From positions 250,657 through 314,656 of the forward strand of contig NW_013657679.1 in assembly GCF_000142905.1 (NCBI RefSeq): 64,000 nt of DNA, given 5' to 3'. Numbering within the stretch: the first letter of the stretch is position 1; each line of letters opens with the position of its first letter. Shown piece by piece: positions 1 to 9,581 of this stretch. The position numbers and the translations under genes were made by a program. A model generated the notes under the pieces. It did no database searches. It worked only from the letters and a program-made list of their open reading frames with translations, and was not told the origin of the DNA. The DNA comes from Thecamonas trahens ATCC 50062. Its lineage: Eukaryota > Apusozoa > Apusomonadida > Apusomonadidae.

Positions 1-2161
1 GCTTGCGTCCGCGCAACGCCGCGTTTTCGGCCTCGAGAAACGCTGTTCGCGCCCGCAGCTCGGCAATGGTTTGAGCCTGCTCGGTCACGGTCTCAACTGC
101 ACCGTCAGCTTCGAGCTGGGCAAGCTTGTCGTGGAGGTGCTGGATGCTGTTGCGTGACGCCGCGGCAAACGATGCTGATTGTGCCAGCGCCTCGTTTTCA
201 GCACTGAGGGTGGCGACCTGAGCCTGGAGCTCAGCGAGCAGCGCGTTGCTGCCCGGCTGCCCGTGGCCCTGCATTGCTGCCTGTGTCGCCTCGAGCTGGG
301 CCGAGAGCACGTCGATCTGTGCATGCGCCAGCTCGAGCTGAGTCCGCAGTGCCGTCCACCGCTCCGGCCCACGCTCCAGCCGTTCAAGCAGCGCCGCCAC
401 GGTTGGTGCCTCGACCCAGCTCGCCTCATAGCGGACCAGCTGCGCCTCTGTCGCCGCCAGTTGCGCCTTTTGCCTCTCCAGCGCCACCACCCAGTCGTGG
501 CCGCGGAGCTGGGCAAGTTCGTGGTCGCGTGCCACTACTTCGGCCCGGGCGACCTTGACCTGCTGCTGCAACACTGCTACGTACTCGACCAGCTCAGAGT
601 TGTCGGCGGCCTGGATCCGCGTCGCGTGCTCCGCCACACCTGCTACCGTTTGCGTCGCCGCCTCGCGTCGCGGCAGCCGTTGGCCTCTCTGCTGGTTTCG
701 TGCCGGGACGACCGGCCGGTTGACCGACGGCTCTGCCAGCGAGTCGCTTGAGGTGTTGAGCGATTCGAAGTGGAGCGACTCAGAGTGGAGTGAAACAATG
801 TCAGGTATCGAGGTAAATGTGGGATGCCGGCCAAGCCCGTACACAGGCGCGCCGCTCTCGTCCATGGGCAAAGGCGAGTCGAGATACTCAGCTTCGCTTT
901 CAACGCTCACGATCCGGAATTCGTCGCCACTCGCCTCGGACGGCAGCAGTGCCAAGCCATCATCCGACGCTGCTGTCTCGCCGAGCTGGCACCTGTTCGG
1001 CGAAGACGAGGCTTCGGACGACGCCGCGGAAGAAGAAGAAGAAGAAGAAGACGACGACGGCGATGCCGTGAGTGAGCGGGTCGGCGATGGCTCCGGTGAA
1101 TCGCTTGAGCCCAGACTACTCGCGGCCTCATTGTTCGACACGAGGACGACTACGGCTTGAGATGGCTCGTACCTGGCTTTGTCGTCACCATCTGCTGACT
1201 TGGCCGCACTGCCTCTACTGGACCACTCGGGAGAGCTCGGACCGTGGACAATAGGGCCGAGCGGCTGGGAGTCACTCGAGTTGCAGGATTCTGCAGATAG
1301 CGAAGACGGTGTGGCGAGGGCGGCGAACGGATGGGTGGACAGCTGCGGCGCATTGCTCTCTGCAGCCATCGCAGCCGCCACCGCCGGCCGGAACACTTCA
1401 CGGAACGACGGCGGGGTGCCTCCCTCTGTGGCGACGGTCGGTGCGGCTGACTCTCCGGAGAGCTCGTGGTTCTCAGCACGTGCGCGATGGGCATCAGGCG
1501 CTGTGCGCGCGGGTGCGGCTGGTGTTGTTGAGGCAAAGTCGAAGAAGGCATCGGCAGCCTGCGGCGGCGGCGGCCGACGCGGCTGCGACGAGTCGCCAAG
1601 CTGTGCCCAGAACGCAACTGCCGGCGAGGTTGGTGGTAGGACGAGTGGCGGACGGGTCTTGGGTGAGACGCCAGCTGGCTCGGGATGCTGAGTCGCTGAT
1701 CGCTGCGCCCAGTACGACGAGCGCCTGCGCTCAAAGTCGGAGGCGTCAAAGAGCGGAGGGAGGAGCTCGCCGTCGGGCCCGCGCTGCGGGCGGGCGAAGA
1801 GATAGCAGTGCGGCTCGTAGCCGAAGCGTACAATGTCTCCGTCGCGAAGCTCGTATTCGGCAAAGTGGATGCGCTTGTCGTTGACAAAGGTACCGTTGCG
1901 CGAGCCGAGGTCCCGGACGAGCGCGCTCGCGCCCGCGCTGTTCGCGGATTCCACCACGATCTCAGCGTGCCTCGATGAGACTGAGCGCGACGCAAGGCTT
2001 ACATCTGCCGACGACGCCCGCCCGACTAGCGTCACGGTGCCGTGCAGCTCGTACACAATGTCGGCAGAGAGGAGGAAGGCTCGCGCCGTGGGGGCGGCCG
2101 CGCTGGTGGTGGCCCTGCTCGCCGCGCTCCTGGTGCTTGTGCTGTGGTTTGCGGCCCGCAT
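1..2161 (-). CDS. FHA domain and coiled-coil protein (C-terminus off the window)
   Basis: A single open minus-strand frame of 720 codons leaves the window at base 1. An FHA (phosphothreonine-binding) domain lies at about residues 34-120, with GRASSADV near 47, SSRHAE near 62 and GSRNGTFVN near 87, the classic phosphopeptide-contact motifs. Residues 120-480 are Ser/Pro/Ala-rich and disordered, with a Ser run encoded by a TCT repeat (plus strand GAA, near 1030-1053). Residues from about 520 onward form a coiled coil rich in Gln, Ala and Glu. The start is the ATG at 2161; the frame stays open upstream without another good ATG, so a 5' exon is possible. It is probably a scaffold recruited to Thr-phosphorylated partners. 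FHA call strong, cellular role unknown. Confidence 0.8.
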   Translation of the reverse strand, partial: MRAANHSTSTRSAASRATTSAAAPTARAFLLSADIVYELHGTVTLVGRASSADVSLASRSVSSRHAEIVVESANSAGASALVRDLGSRNGTFVNDKRIHFAEYELRDGDIVRFGYEPHCYLFARPQRGPDGELLPPLFDASDFERRRSSYWAQRSATQHPEPAGVSPKTRPPLVLPPTSPAVAFWAQLGDSSQPRRPPPPQAADAFFDFASTTPAAPARTAPDAHRARAENHELSGESAAPTVATEGGTPPSFREVFRPAVAAAMAAESNAPQLSTHPFAALATPSSLSAESCNSSDSQPLGPIVHGPSSPEWSSRGSAAKSADGDDKARYEPSQAVVVLVSNNEAASSLGSSDSPEPSPTRSLTASPSSSSSSSSSSAASSEASSSPNRCQLGETAASDDGLALLPSEASGDEFRIVSVESEAEYLDSPLPMDESGAPVYGLGRHPTFTSIPDIVSLHSESLHFESLNTSSDSLAEPSVNRPVVPARNQQRGQRLPRREAATQTVAGVAEHATRIQAADNSELVEYVAVLQQQVKVARAEVVARDHELAQLRGHDWVVALERQKAQLAATEAQLVRYEASWVEAPTVAALLERLERGPERWTALRTQLELAHAQIDVLSAQLEATQAAMQGHGQPGSNALLAELQAQVATLSAENEALAQSASFAAASRNSIQHLHDKLAQLEADGAVETVTEQAQTIAELRARTAFLEAENAALRGRK

Positions 2162-2476
2162 GCTCACCACCTCTTCAAGCGCCCGTTTCTGCCGCAATAG
2201 AATATACACGCGCTCTAGCGTGGAGGTCCCGAGACCAGAGTTTGCTGTTTGCGTCGGCCGCCGCCGTCGTCGTTGGCGCCGGACTCGGGGCGCAAGTTGG
2301 CACCGTTGCCCGCTCACTCGAACGCTGCGGGCAGCGAACGGGCGTGGCGCGAAAGTTTGAATGGGGCGAGATGCGCGGCGAGCCGGCAACCAACCCGCCA
2401 GCGGCGGCGGCATCGAATCAACGGCCAGGCGAGTGCTCGGCAGCACACTCCTCGTCGCGCCTGTCCTTCCGGCCTT

Positions 2477-4188
2477 ATGTCGCGGCCCGCTGTCGACGCA
2501 CATGGTGTGCCTGTTCCGTTTCCATCGGCGTCTGTGTCGCGGCGCCCGCTTCCGCATGCCTGCGAGCTGCCGCGGTGGGGTGGTGGGCGGCAGGCGTCGC
2601 GGCGTGGGCTTGCGGGTGCGGCGGCGGCCACGCCCGAGCCGTACATTGCCGAACAGAGCCTCCCACAGGTGGGTGAGCCGGAGGCTACCCATCCTTCCTC
2701 AGCCTCGCCGCTTGCTGTCCGCTCGCCGCACATCTATCCGCCGAGCGTCGAGGCCGGCGGTTCGCCAACCGTTGCCGCGCTCGGCGATGTGCTCGCCTCG
2801 CTCAAGCGCATTGTACCCGAGGGCGAGATCCTCGACTTTCTCTCGTCGCTCGCTGCCCGCGATGCCGCAGGCGCGTCGGCCCGTGCTGAAGTCGAAAAGC
2901 AGGAGGCATTCTCAGCCCGTGCCAAGGCGCTTGTGGCCGAGCGCGCCGAGCTGGAGGCAGCGATGGCGGCGTCGCCGCCGGGGTCGGCTCGGGCTTCAGC
3001 CCCGGGCCCAGCCCCAATTGCAGACACAGGCGCTGAGGATGCGAGCGAAAGCAGGCATGCATCAGACTGGAACGAACTTGCAGAGACCCGACTGGCGAGT
3101 CAGCAGGTCGAGCTCGAGGCGCAGCAGAAGCGGCTTGAACTGCTCCGTGCGCCTCTCACGCCCAATCGTGTAGGTGAGAGTGCTAGTGATGGAGACGGCA
3201 AACATTCGTTGACCTCTTCGGAAGATCCGCTGGCCTCGCCTCGCGATCTCTCGTTTACGCGGACCATCGAGTCCCTTGTCTCTGAGGCCCAGGCCCAGGA
3301 GGAGGCTCTGGACAGCGTGTCTGGCCCGCCGTTGGCTGACGGCGTGTTCTCGCTTCGGGCTCCGTCGGCGGCTATGGTCCAAGCTGTTGTGGCGCAGTAC
3401 GATGAGGAGACGAGCGGATGCACGAGCATCAGCGATGGCGAGGCTGCGGCCGAGGGAGCGTGCGGCAAGGCTGGACGCGACGCATCGATGATGCGGGTCG
3501 ACTTGAGCTTGGCGGTAGCGGCAGAGCCGGACTTTCTGGAGCGGACTCGGCCGCGGCAGGCTGCCCCCACGTTCACCCTCATCTGGACACGACCCAGCTC
3601 CTCGACGAGCCGCTCAACACGCCGCCGCGGCGTGCGCGTCGGCGGCGCAAGATGCAGCCCGGGGGAAGCTCTACAGGCGGGTCGGCGGGCGCAGGTGCGA
3701 GCACGCATGAGGCAGCAGCATCGCCACCGCCTGCGCCGGGGGCCAACCTCATCCACACCATCGCGTACTACACCGGGCGCGGTGGGACCGAGGCGCTGCA
3801 CGCGTCGCGGCAGTCGTTTGGCATCGGGGCGTGGAAGTCGTCGGTGACCGCAGGACGGGTGGCGTATGTTGTTCTCCAGCTCCGGGAAGGGTGCTACGGG
3901 CGGCGGGCCAAGGTGCGGAAGATCATGGTCGGCGCAGTGCCGGCCGGCACTCGCGGCGTGCCCAAGACCGGGCGCATCACGACCGGCAATGACTACTCGC
4001 AGCTCGCCGACTGGCCGGCGCTCCCGCGCAAGTGGCACATGCACGTCCCAGCCTCACTCCCTGCCCCGGAGCAGGTTGTCATGCTCGACGCGCGCAAGCT
4101 CTCGCGGTACATCTGCATCTCGTTTGCGTCGACTCATGACCGCGGTGGCGTCGTCGCCCTCGCCTCGCTCTCGGTCACGGCGCTGTAA
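2477..4188 (+). CDS. Coiled-coil protein with C-terminal beta-rich domain; frame broken near 3566
   Basis: The N-terminal part (2477-3568) is Ser/Ala-rich with helical, coiled-coil-prone stretches (for example around LKRIVPEGEILDFLSSLAAR and VELEAQQKRLELLR). The frame then changes: coding character continues one frame over from about 3570 to the stop at 4188. One extra C in the C5 run at 3564-3568 would join the halves as one protein of about 570 residues. The last 145 residues alternate hydrophobic strands, with W-x-S, YVVLQL, KIMVGAV and RYICISFAS. This recalls a galactose-binding-like (F5/8 type C) beta-sandwich, but that is inference. The start at 2477 is chosen because the frame upstream to 2249 has poor coding character. 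I do not recognise the family. Confidence 0.6.
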
Positions 4189-4272
4189 TCTGGTCCCGCA
4201 CTCTTCTGCAGTAACACAGTTTATGGCAAGGCAGCATGTACTCGGGGGGAGGCAAGGTCGTGAACCTTTGAC

Positions 4273-4808
4273 CTACTGGCCACCACGGAGCGCAAGAACC
4301 AGGTGGATGACCGAGCCGGCCTCGAGGCCGTACTCGCTGAGCGGCGAGTCAGACGACATCTGCTTGCCCGAAAAGATGAGCCGCTGCTGCTCAGGCGGAA
4401 TGCCCTCCTTCTCCTCCACCTGCTCCTTGACGTGCTGGATAAGGTCGTCCTTCTCCACGTTGAGCTCGATCTGCTTGCCCGTCAGCGTCTGTGTCGTCGA
4501 CAACGAATGGAATTCCAGCCCCCAACCCCCCCAGCCGACCAACCCACCCCACCAGTCCCCCCCCGCCAGCCCAGGAACAGATACAGCTGTGAGTCTTTGC
4601 CGCCCCCCCCCCCCCCCCCTCCCCCCCCCTCTCTGCCTGGCCTTGCCTTAGCCTCGCCACGGCGGCTGGCGAGCGGCCTTGTGTGGGGCCAGGAGCCCTC
4701 GCATCGCGACCTGCACCTTCCACCCAGCCCCACACGTGGCCATCCCTTCCTCGTTGACCTCAACCTCGACCATCGCACTCGGTAGCGTACCTGGACCTTG
4801 ATCTTCAT
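4273..4808 (-). CDS. NEDD8/Rub1 ubiquitin-like modifier (2 exons)
   Basis: Exon 1 (4808-4791) encodes MKIKVQ. A 302-nt GT-AG intron (4790-4489) follows, and exon 2 (4488-4273) begins TLTGKQIE. The 77-residue product aligns end to end with ubiquitin-family proteins: EEKEGIPPEQQRLIFSGKQM in the middle and LVLALRGG at the end. The Ala before LRGG (residue 72) is the NEDD8 signature, where ubiquitin has Arg. One Gln follows the GlyGly, so the precursor needs trimming by a NEDD8 protease before conjugation to cullins. The intron holds a run of 17 C on the plus strand, so the transcript has a long G run. This is a very confident call. Confidence 0.95.
4603..4629. repeat. C17 and C9 homopolymers in the NEDD8 intron
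   Basis: Seventeen C (4603-4619), one T, then nine C (4621-4629) on the plus strand. The gene is on the minus strand, so the pre-mRNA contains a 17-G run that could form a G-quadruplex. Confidence 0.85.
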
Positions 4809-5308
4809 GCTCGAATGATGCGCGAGTGAGGTATGGTTGTGGTGGTCGAGGTCGGAGACGGCGAGTGTGAGGGGCGGCGAGATCGAGTGGTGCAAGGTCA
4901 ACGAAGTTGGGAGGCAGCTCGGCAGTAGCTCAGAGTGCCCACGGGGAGCTGAGGTCACTTGCTGTGCGGGGGCACCTTGGCATGTGGTTGGTCGTTGGCA
5001 GAGGTTGGGCCTTTGTCTCCCGACACACCAGCATGACTACAGCATGTGGACTACTACGAGATGATGCTACGGATGGCGGGGCGCCATTGATCGATTGTTC
5101 GCGTCTTGCCATGGCCATCAAGGGCGACGGTCACGTGCCTGGTATCGACTGCCGCCGCACATGACAATCGTGAGGCGAGAAGCAAGGCACACCCGGGCAC
5201 GGGACCACGGGACGGCATAGCACACCGCACCCACCACCACTCCACCACACTCCCTCACCCCCAAGCTACTCTCACGAACCCCTTTGTCAAGGCAGAGAGA
5301 GCGAGAAC
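4809..5308. promoter_or_regulatory. Divergent intergenic region between NEDD8 and the MMPL transporter
   Basis: About 500 bp separate two divergently transcribed genes and should hold both promoters and 5' UTRs. I see no convincing coding frame, tRNA or repeat. The last 80 bp before 5309 are rich in CAC/CCAC and C-rich on the plus strand. No TATA box stands out. Confidence 0.5.
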
Positions 5309-7963
5309 ATGGCTGGTGTGGGCGACGCATACGTATGGTTTGTGACCAAGGCGCGGTACGGGATCATCCTATTCTGGCTGGCTGCCCTCGGGGTGGGCAT
5401 TGTGTACGGCCCGCAGTACCTCAACTACACGTCGGGGCACTTTAAGCCTCCGCCGGGGACGCAGGCGTACACATCGTCACAGGCGTACGAGACGCTCTTC
5501 CCCGCGGCGCAGAACAAGGGCACGCTCATTGTCATGGTCTCGTCCTCCGACGAAGCGGTCCGTGTCGACACCTCGCCGTGGGTCAAGACCTTTACGGTGG
5601 AGCTCGCTGAGGCGATCGAGCAGTACTCTGCGAGCCACTCGGGCGACGGCAAGTTTGTGCACTCGATTGCCGGGTTCTGGCTGTTAGTGGGCGGCAATTA
5701 CACCGGGCTGGCGGAGCAGTACGTGTCGCCGTCAGGCGAGTCGACCATCATCTCGATCTCGTATGCGACGAACCTGGACAAGCGGGTGGTGCCAGACTTT
5801 ATCGACTTTCTGGAGACGGCAAGCGGACACGCGGCTGTGACGGCGTCTGCTGCTGTTGGACATGGAGCGTTCTCGTATGGGGTGACCGGACAAGACGCAC
5901 TGTGGAAGGCTGGCGAGAAGGCGACGAAGCAGTCGCTGGCACGGATGGACACGGTTGCGCTCCCGCTGGCGCTTTTTATTCTTGCGTCGTACCTGCGGTC
6001 GATCCGGATCATGATTATTCCGCTCATTGCCCTTGGCACATCCATGATGACGGGCTTTATGATCATGTACCCTGTAGCGCGGTACAAGTGGACGGTTGCG
6101 CAGGTTGCGCCGAACATCCAGGGCTCGCTCGCGCTTGCGCTCTCGATCGACTACTCGCTCTTTCTGCTCACGCGGTTCAAGGAGGAGATTCTTGTGCAAG
6201 GCAAGGACCCTGTGGATGCTATTTCTGTCATGTGCCGGACGGCGTCGCGGGTGGTGCTTGTCTCTGGCTCAACGCTCACCATTGCCTTTCTTGGACTCGC
6301 CTTCTTTCCGCTTGCCTTTCTGCAGTCGATCGGCATTGGGGCAGCGGTCACGCTCTTCTGCACCATTTCTGTCAACCTCACCCTCACGCCTGCGATCCTG
6401 CTCACGTTTCCTAACTTTTTCGGCCAGTTTGGTGTCTACGACTTTATTCTGGTGTGGTGGGCGCGAATGCGCGGGCAGGCACCGCGGTCGGTTGCTGCCT
6501 CGCCAGAGACACGGCCACTGCTGATGTCGGATCCCGAGTACTCGCGATCGATCCAGGGGACGGCAACAACGCCGGTTAATGGCGAGCCCGGGCTGTTTGC
6601 AGTCAACGCGGCGGCGATCGGGTCGGATCCCCTCGTCGCGGGCGAGAAAGTGAGCAAGAGCAAGCTGGTCATCGAAGATCCGATTGCGTTCAAGGAGGGC
6701 GCGTCACGGATGCTCTGGTTCTCGTCGTCCAAGTACACGGCGCGGACGCTGTCTGCGGCGATCATCATTGTCGTTGTCGTTGCGGTCCTCGTCCCGTTTG
6801 CGGTTCAGGTCAAGGATCTGCACATCACGGCCGACTCGACTCAAGTCTTCCCGCGTGACGCGCCGGCGCTCAAGCTCTTCCATGCCTTCCAGACCCTCTT
6901 CCCGCCGGGCCTCATCTCGCCGTACCACGTTCTGGCGGTGCCGCCGGCGCACTTTGGCTCGGTCCTCACGCCGCAGTACTTTAACTTTACAGCGACGCTC
7001 ACGCAAGTCCTCACCAAGGCTGTCCCGCTCAAGGACCTCACCTCGCTCACGATGGTCAACGGCGTGGAGGTCTCGCTCCCCGAGGCCGCGGCGTACCTCT
7101 CGTACAAGGGTCCCGGCGGGCCGGGCGCATCGGACTTTGCCAAGCGCGCGTACGTGTACCAGGCCAACTTTGGCTCGCTCGTCAACAGCGCGCACTCGGC
7201 CGCGACGGTCAAGGTCCTCACGCCGTTTGACCCACTCGGCGAGGAGGCCAAGCCGTGGCTCTCCTCGGTCCGCGCGCTCCTCGCCTCCTCGCACGAGCTC
7301 GACTCGTACCGCGGGACCCAGTACTCTGCCCTCTACGTGCTGGGTGGCAACACGGTGGTCATCGACACCATGGATCGCATCTTCAAGCTCTTTCCGTACG
7401 TGGCGCTTGCGACAGCCGTCGTCATTTTTGCCATTGTCGCCATCCTCTACCGCTCACTCGTCGTCCCGGTCCGCCTCCTCTTTACCATTGCGCTGCCCAT
7501 CGGGGCGACGCTCGGCCTGGCGGTCATGATTTTCCAAAAGGGAAACTTTGACAAGCTCGCCGAGTCGGTTCTCTCGCAGTCCAAGGGCATCTACTGGCTT
7601 GTCCCAGTCATGTCCATTCCCATCTGCATGGGCCTCATGCTCGACTACCAGATTTTCATCCTCTCGCGCATTGCCGAGCTCCGCCGTGCTGGCTTTGACC
7701 ACTACTCCTCGGTCCGCCTTGGCGTTTCGTCGGCCGGCACTGTCGTCTCGGTTGCCGGTGTCATCATGGCTGTCGCCTTTGGCTCGCTCCTCATTGCCGA
7801 GGAGCTCCTCCTCATGTGCCTCGGCTTTATTCTGTGCTTTGCTGTTCTCCTCGACACCCTCCTCATCCGGCCCGTCATCGTCCCCGCTGCCGTCTGGCTC
7901 TCAGGCGACATCAACTGGTGGCCGTCGCGCATGCCCGAGCCGCATGTTGTCATCCCGTGGTAG
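5309..7963 (+). CDS. MMPL/RND-superfamily membrane transporter
   Basis: The 884-residue multi-pass protein has the two-fold RND layout. TM1 is at residues 15-37, a large extracytosolic loop follows, and then a six-helix block at about 215-370. After a cytosolic linker (about 375-475) comes TM7, a second loop and a second six-helix block at about 690-860. The MMPL motif occurs twice in related form: DYSLFLLTRFKEE near 281 and LDYQIFILSRIAEL near 778. These Asp-Tyr helices carry the proton relay in the family. Likely a proton-driven lipid or sterol exporter at a membrane; the substrate cannot be read from sequence. The ATG at 5309 directly precedes TM1 and no intron is evident. Length is typical. 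Confidence 0.85.
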   Translation: MAGVGDAYVWFVTKARYGIILFWLAALGVGIVYGPQYLNYTSGHFKPPPGTQAYTSSQAYETLFPAAQNKGTLIVMVSSSDEAVRVDTSPWVKTFTVELAEAIEQYSASHSGDGKFVHSIAGFWLLVGGNYTGLAEQYVSPSGESTIISISYATNLDKRVVPDFIDFLETASGHAAVTASAAVGHGAFSYGVTGQDALWKAGEKATKQSLARMDTVALPLALFILASYLRSIRIMIIPLIALGTSMMTGFMIMYPVARYKWTVAQVAPNIQGSLALALSIDYSLFLLTRFKEEILVQGKDPVDAISVMCRTASRVVLVSGSTLTIAFLGLAFFPLAFLQSIGIGAAVTLFCTISVNLTLTPAILLTFPNFFGQFGVYDFILVWWARMRGQAPRSVAASPETRPLLMSDPEYSRSIQGTATTPVNGEPGLFAVNAAAIGSDPLVAGEKVSKSKLVIEDPIAFKEGASRMLWFSSSKYTARTLSAAIIIVVVVAVLVPFAVQVKDLHITADSTQVFPRDAPALKLFHAFQTLFPPGLISPYHVLAVPPAHFGSVLTPQYFNFTATLTQVLTKAVPLKDLTSLTMVNGVEVSLPEAAAYLSYKGPGGPGASDFAKRAYVYQANFGSLVNSAHSAATVKVLTPFDPLGEEAKPWLSSVRALLASSHELDSYRGTQYSALYVLGGNTVVIDTMDRIFKLFPYVALATAVVIFAIVAILYRSLVVPVRLLFTIALPIGATLGLAVMIFQKGNFDKLAESVLSQSKGIYWLVPVMSIPICMGLMLDYQIFILSRIAELRRAGFDHYSSVRLGVSSAGTVVSVAGVIMAVAFGSLLIAEELLLMCLGFILCFAVLLDTLLIRPVIVPAAVWLSGDINWWPSRMPEPHVVIPW

Positions 7964-8508
7964 ATGCTGATGTAGTAACACAGGTTTGCTGGCCTGCGGT
8001 GGTCCAACTAGGGTGGTGTGGGCTACGCTGCGCAGCCGGGGCCTTTCGCGCAAATGACATGCGCGAGGGGCTCGAAAGTTTCGAGGCGTACCTCGCAAGC
8101 TATGCATCGTAGAGAGGCCAACGTTGATGTATGTGGTCGACGAGATATCAAGGAAAGATGTTGAAGGAGAGTTGGTGTTGCTGGTGATGGTGAACGGGAG
8201 AAAAAGCGATTTGCCCGAGCACAGATCGGGATGAGGAACGAGTCGCGAAATGGCAAAAATAAAAAAAAACACACATGAGAAGGTCTCAAAATAGCAAAAA
8301 TATTATTTTAATATAAATTGACATACATTACAAGGCATAATCACAAAAAACGACACACACATTATATAATATAAATATTACATATTTGGTTTTATATAAC
8401 TATATAGCTGGTGCATCAAAGAGCAAAAATATGCCTCCCGTGTCGGACCGCTCAGCGCACTGCCCTCTTTCTCCTCCCCCCTCCCCACCACTCCTCTCCC
8501 CCACAGTC
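7964..8508. other. Intergenic region with an AT-rich island
   Basis: Bases 7964-8235 are ordinary GC-rich 3' flank. Roughly 8236-8431 is strongly AT-rich, with stretches of TATATAA and AAATATT, in a window that is otherwise GC-rich. The 9-mer GCAAAAATA occurs three times, at 8253, 8294 and 8423. Bases 8432-8505 return to a C-rich tract ending CCCCACAG just before the next gene's ATG, which could be an intron 3' end. No coding frame is evident. Confidence 0.75.
8236..8431. other. AT-rich island
   Basis: About 195 bp of strongly AT-rich DNA in a GC-rich genome, with the 9-mer GCAAAAATA repeated three times (8253, 8294, 8423), poly-A and TATATA stretches. Origin unknown: candidates are a nuclear copy of organelle DNA, a mobile-element remnant, or a functional AT-rich element. 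Confidence 0.8.
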
Positions 8509-9567
8509 ATGGCATCCGCCTCAACGCCCCGCAGGACCATACCCAATGCCCACCCACCACCTACGCTCGCGTTCCTCCCGCCTGAGCTCCTCCACCGCAT
8601 TGCCTACTCTGCGGACAACATCCACTCGGCGCGGGATGTGGTTTCGCTCGCGCGCTCGTGCAAGTCGATTCACGCGGCGCTACTCGGCACGCCATGGGCG
8701 CGGACAAAAGCTCATGCCCACGCTGGCATTCGGACCTGCCTTTCGCTCAAGCTCTGGGCCGGGGCGACACGCTTGGTGGCACGGGCGGCGGCAGCGGGCG
8801 CGCCGCCAATCGTCAGCGGAATGGACGTCAAGATCGCGTTTGGCGCACCGCGCTGCGCCGAGTGGCGAGCGTTTGTGCTCGCACTGGGCCGTGCTGGCGT
8901 CTCGTCGCCATACCTCGGCCTACCGTCGTGGCTTGGCGAGCTACTCCGCATCGTGTACTCGGATGTGCGCGGCTTTCTCTTTCCGCTTCCAATCGCAGTC
9001 TGGGCTGCGGTCCGTGGCGAGGCGGCGATTGCAGCCGAGCTCGCGCCCGGCGTCACTGGTCATGATGCTGATGCCTTGCTGATTGCAGCCGCCTATGTTG
9101 GTGACAGGGCGCTTGTTGCGACAGTCACTTTGAGCTGTTCCGGGCTTGACGTGGAGCGCGCGTCGAGCCTGGCGCTTGTGGCGGCCGCCGGCGTGGGCGC
9201 GCTTGATCTTGTCGACGAGCTGTTGACGAACGCCCATGTTGATCCGACGGTGAACAATCAGGCTGCAGTCATTGCTGCTGCAAGACACGGCCATCCCGAC
9301 GTACTCACCCGTCTTCTTGCCGACATGCGTGTCGATCCCAGCGCGCGCGACTCGGAGGCGCTCTTTATCGCTGCAGCCTACAACAAGATCGACGCGGTTG
9401 CTCTGCTCGTTGCCGATGGCCGCGCAAATCCATGCACCCGCAATTGCGCCGTTATCCGCAAGGCTGCTGTCGACGGCCGGACGGCGGTCGTCCAGCTCTT
9501 GCTCGACTCTGGCCGCATTCCGCCTGATGTTGCGGCTGAGCTCTCCGGCGCGGCAGGCAACGAGTAG
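8509..9567 (+). CDS. F-box-like protein with degenerate ankyrin repeats
   Basis: The product is 352 residues from the ATG at 8509. Residues about 18-58 (LAFLPPELLHRIAYSADN through SLARSCKSIHAAL) look like an F-box: a Leu-Pro-x-Glu-Leu-Leu start, then a helix ending in a cluster of Cys and Leu. The C-terminal half has repeats of about 33 residues of the type ALxIAAAYxxxDAVxLLVxDGRxNP, i.e. degenerate ankyrin repeats (roughly residues 180-340). F-box proteins of this kind act as SCF substrate receptors, which fits the NEDD8-cullin system encoded nearby, though proximity proves nothing. The frame extends upstream to 8386, but that part is AT-rich and noncoding in character; 8431 is an alternative ATG. 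Confidence 0.65.
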   Translation: MASASTPRRTIPNAHPPPTLAFLPPELLHRIAYSADNIHSARDVVSLARSCKSIHAALLGTPWARTKAHAHAGIRTCLSLKLWAGATRLVARAAAAGAPPIVSGMDVKIAFGAPRCAEWRAFVLALGRAGVSSPYLGLPSWLGELLRIVYSDVRGFLFPLPIAVWAAVRGEAAIAAELAPGVTGHDADALLIAAAYVGDRALVATVTLSCSGLDVERASSLALVAAAGVGALDLVDELLTNAHVDPTVNNQAAVIAAARHGHPDVLTRLLADMRVDPSARDSEALFIAAAYNKIDAVALLVADGRANPCTRNCAVIRKAAVDGRTAVVQLLLDSGRIPPDVAAELSGAAGNE

Positions 9568-9581
9568 CATGACTCCACTCT

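Noticed and set aside
1833-2360. Plus-strand protein across the FHA region
   Set aside because: The minus-strand FHA motifs (GSRNGTFVN, SSRHAE) are much stronger evidence over 1833-2050; the downstream part is kept as a finding.
2249-2476. N-terminal extension of the gene starting at 2477
   Set aside because: Open frame but Arg/Pro/Ser low complexity without codon bias, and it overlaps the divergent FHA promoter.
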